A program made the translations under genes and the position numbers. Below the pieces are notes generated by a model. That model was not told the DNA's origin. It was given only the letters and a program-made list of their open reading frames with translations, and did not search any database. Shown in pieces: positions 62,477 through 64,000 of a stretch of 64,000 nucleotides of DNA. How positions within the stretch are numbered: position 1 is the stretch's first letter; every line of letters begins with the position of its first letter. Origin of the DNA: Halegenticoccus tardaugens. Lineage in GTDB: Archaea > Halobacteriota > Halobacteria > Halobacteriales > Haloferacaceae. Location: assembly GCF_004116405.1 (NCBI RefSeq), contig NZ_SDIC01000012.1, forward strand, positions 1 through 64,000, read 5' to 3'.

Positions 62477-63307
62477 TTACCCGAACGCTCCGAGGCTCGA
62501 CTGGAGGTCCCGCGCGTCGGAGCCGGGTTCGACCTCGTAGCCCACGAGGTCGCGCAGGTCCACCGCGTAGGTGCTGCCGGCGCGATCGAGCACGAGCAAG
62601 CGCCCCTTCGTGCCGCGGACGGTCCCGGCGGCGATGGTCTCTGCCACTGGTCGGGCGTCGAGGTCGAGCCCGTAGTCGAACGAGAACGTCTCGATCGGGT
62701 CGAAGCCGTCGAGGAGCGCGCTCCACGCGTCCTCGTCGACCATCCGGTGGAGCCCCCGCCGCTTCGCCGGCGCGCGAACCCGGTCGGGGATCGTCTCCGC
62801 GATCCCGGCTTCGATCTCGCGGGCGATTCGGCCGTCCTCCACCGTCCGAACGTGCGCCGCCCGATCCGCGCCCTGTTCGCGGAGGCGCGTCTCCAGCCGC
62901 CACAGCTTCGTCACCCCGACCTTGAACCGCTCGGGCGCGAACGCCGCGAGGTACACGGCGTGGTCGTCGAAGCAGTCCATCTCGTCTTTCAGGCACGTCC
63001 CGGTGCACCGGGCGCAGACCCAGGTTCGCCGGTGGTCGTGGCAGTACGGCGCGTCGGACGCGTCGCAAGCGACGTGCTCGCCCTCGTGGAGGGTGCCCGC
63101 GCAGTGGCGGTCGAGCAGAGCGTACGATAGCTCCGTCCCCGGGTCGAGGGGGACGTACTCGACGGCGGAGGCCGCCCCGTCGTCGCCGGAACCCGTCCGA
63201 TCCGCGCCCGTCGGAGGACCGTCGGCCCCGCGAGCGCCGATCCCGCGAGCGTCGGCGTCGCTCAAAAGGAGGCCGCCGTCCAGCGCGTCGTAGCCGACGA
63301 TCTGCAC
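62477..63307 (-). CDS. DUF2797 family zinc-binding protein
   Basis: This 276-residue protein has an N-terminal beta region, then a Cys/His cluster (RHCAGTLHEGEHVACDASDA, then PYCHDHRRTWVCARCTGTCL). CFDDHAVYLAAFAPERFKVG and RLETRLREQGADRAAHVRTV are the conserved DUF2797 core, with HRMVDEDAWSALLDGFDPIE late. The family is found in archaea and bacteria but has no assigned function. Translation begins at GTG. Confidence 0.85.
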   Translation of the reverse strand: MQIVGYDALDGGLLLSDADARGIGARGADGPPTGADRTGSGDDGAASAVEYVPLDPGTELSYALLDRHCAGTLHEGEHVACDASDAPYCHDHRRTWVCARCTGTCLKDEMDCFDDHAVYLAAFAPERFKVGVTKLWRLETRLREQGADRAAHVRTVEDGRIAREIEAGIAETIPDRVRAPAKRRGLHRMVDEDAWSALLDGFDPIETFSFDYGLDLDARPVAETIAAGTVRGTKGRLLVLDRAGSTYAVDLRDLVGYEVEPGSDARDLQSSLGAFG

Positions 63308-63417
63308 ACCCTCCGTAGCGGGCGTACCGATAAAGGCGTGTCCGTTGCGCTCGCTGCCGACTCAACTCGAACCACCGCAATCGGTGTTTACTAATGATAC
63401 CCGAAATTTTAAGAGTA

Positions 63418-63442
63418 ATATTTAATACTGAATGTAATTCAT
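63418..63442 (+). promoter_or_regulatory. Promoter of secreted protease with TGAAT-GTA-ATTCA palindrome
   Basis: ATATTTAATA (63418-63427) is ~27 bases before the ATG at 63453 and should be the TATA of a leaderless transcript. It is followed at once by TGAAT-GTA-ATTCA (63429-63441), a perfect 5-bp inverted repeat resembling the sites at 34463-34478 (both contain TGTAATTCA). Confidence 0.45.
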
Positions 63443-63452
63443 CTTGATCGCA

Positions 63453-64000
63453 ATGTTACGAAATAGTGATGGTTCGACGCGGCGAAACGTTCTGAAAGCG
63501 GTCGGCGGTACGGCGGGGTTGGGCGGCATCACCCGCCTCGCGTCGGCGTCCGAGGGGAACACGGTCGAGGTGATCGTCGGGTTCGCCGGAAAGAGCGGCC
63601 GCCGCGCGGCGGCGAGCGAGGCCGCGTCGATCCACCGCGAGTTCGCGTTCGACGCGATGACGATCTCGGTCAACGAGAACGCGATTCCGGGGCTCCGAAA
63701 CCGGGGGGACGTCAGGTACGTAGAGGAGAACGGGACGATGCAGGCGTTCGCGCAGACCGTCCCGTGGGGCGTGGATCGCGTGGACGCGCCGGTCGCCCAC
63801 GACGACGGCTCGACCGGCTCCGGGGCGGACATCGCGATCATCGACACCGGGATCGACAGCGACCACCCCGACCTCGTCGACAACCTCGGCGAGGGCGAGG
63901 CGTTCGTCGAGTGCGGCGAGGGCGGGATCACGTGCGCCTTCTCGGGGAACGACAACAGCTGCAACGAGAGCTGGGACGACGACAACGATCACGGCACCCA
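63453..64000 (+). CDS. Tat-exported S8 subtilisin-like protease, 5' part
   Basis: The first ~182 codons are present; the gene runs off the right edge. It has a Tat leader (TRRNVLKAVGGTAGLGG, from residue 9), an I9-like propeptide (~37-105, VEVIVGFAGKSG to DVRYVEENGTMQAF) and the catalytic Asp131 (IAIIDTGIDSDHPDLVDN). The start of the His motif (DHGT) is at the very end. A Cys-containing insert (ECGEGGITCAFSGNDNSCNE) between Asp and His is unusual for haloarchaeal halolysins. It is not adjacent to the other protease operon. Confidence 0.88.
   Translation, partial: MLRNSDGSTRRNVLKAVGGTAGLGGITRLASASEGNTVEVIVGFAGKSGRRAAASEAASIHREFAFDAMTISVNENAIPGLRNRGDVRYVEENGTMQAFAQTVPWGVDRVDAPVAHDDGSTGSGADIAIIDTGIDSDHPDLVDNLGEGEAFVECGEGGITCAFSGNDNSCNESWDDDNDHGT

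Overview
The window comes from a haloarchaeon (class Halobacteria). The evidence is very high G+C coding DNA, acidic proteins rich in Asp and Glu, many twin-arginine (Tat) leaders on exported proteins, bacterio-opsin-activator-type regulators, ADP-forming acetyl-CoA synthetase, a CbiX/DR2241 pair, RNase P component 4, and AT-rich, mostly leaderless promoters. Most genes are chromosomal housekeeping or niche genes. I see no rRNA, tRNA, insertion sequence or CRISPR array.

Layout. (1) 1-3.9 kb: a cobalamin methyltransferase fragment, moaB and two tandem COG0523 (CobW-type) metallochaperone GTPases, divergent from a NikR-type metal regulator with an intact metal site. (2) 3.9-11.4 kb: a three-gene operon of Tat-exported peptidases (S8, S8, M14). 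The first and last share a homologous C-terminal module, and the promoter carries two perfect palindromes. (3) 11.5-18.3 kb: a large Bat-type sensor/regulator, a phosphotransacetylase-like P-loop protein with ADP-forming acetyl-CoA synthetase, and a membrane-anchored arylsulfotransferase-like protein. (4) 18.4-28.1 kb: metal transporters, YbaK, thioredoxin reductase, CysRS and several small membrane or regulatory proteins. A 31-bp tandem repeat lies at the trxB 3' end. (5) 28.2-34.4 kb: a Bat-type regulator and a five-gene, mostly overlapping operon of a complete sugar-type (CUT1) ABC importer ending in a class III CoA-transferase. (6) 34.5-37.8 kb: a cobaltochelatase (CbiX), a DR2241-type Fe-S protein and small proteins. 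(7) 38.1-41.5 kb: a second CUT1-like importer with no ATPase gene. (8) 41.5-49.7 kb: purA, a coiled-coil protein, a CDP-alcohol phosphatidyltransferase, a methyltransferase and a TrkA-type K+ channel. (9) 49.8-58.8 kb: cytochrome oxidase subunits III and I (not adjacent), squalene/phytoene synthase, acyl-CoA dehydrogenase, an amidase coupled to a Tat-signal AtzG/GatC-like protein, and MscS. (10) 58.8-64 kb: a CRM RNA-binding protein, RNase P component 4, two glycosyltransferases, a Gly/Met-rich protein, a DUF2797 protein and the 5' part of another secreted subtilase.

How the genes work together. Regions 1, 4 and 6 concern cobalt, nickel or zinc handling. Regions 2 and 10 supply extracellular proteolysis. 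Regions 5 and 7 import organic solutes, and the single ATPase of region 5 may also serve region 7. The least-described assemblies are the protease operon with its shared tail, the importer translationally coupled to a CoA-transferase, and the amidase whose small partner, not the enzyme, carries the export signal.
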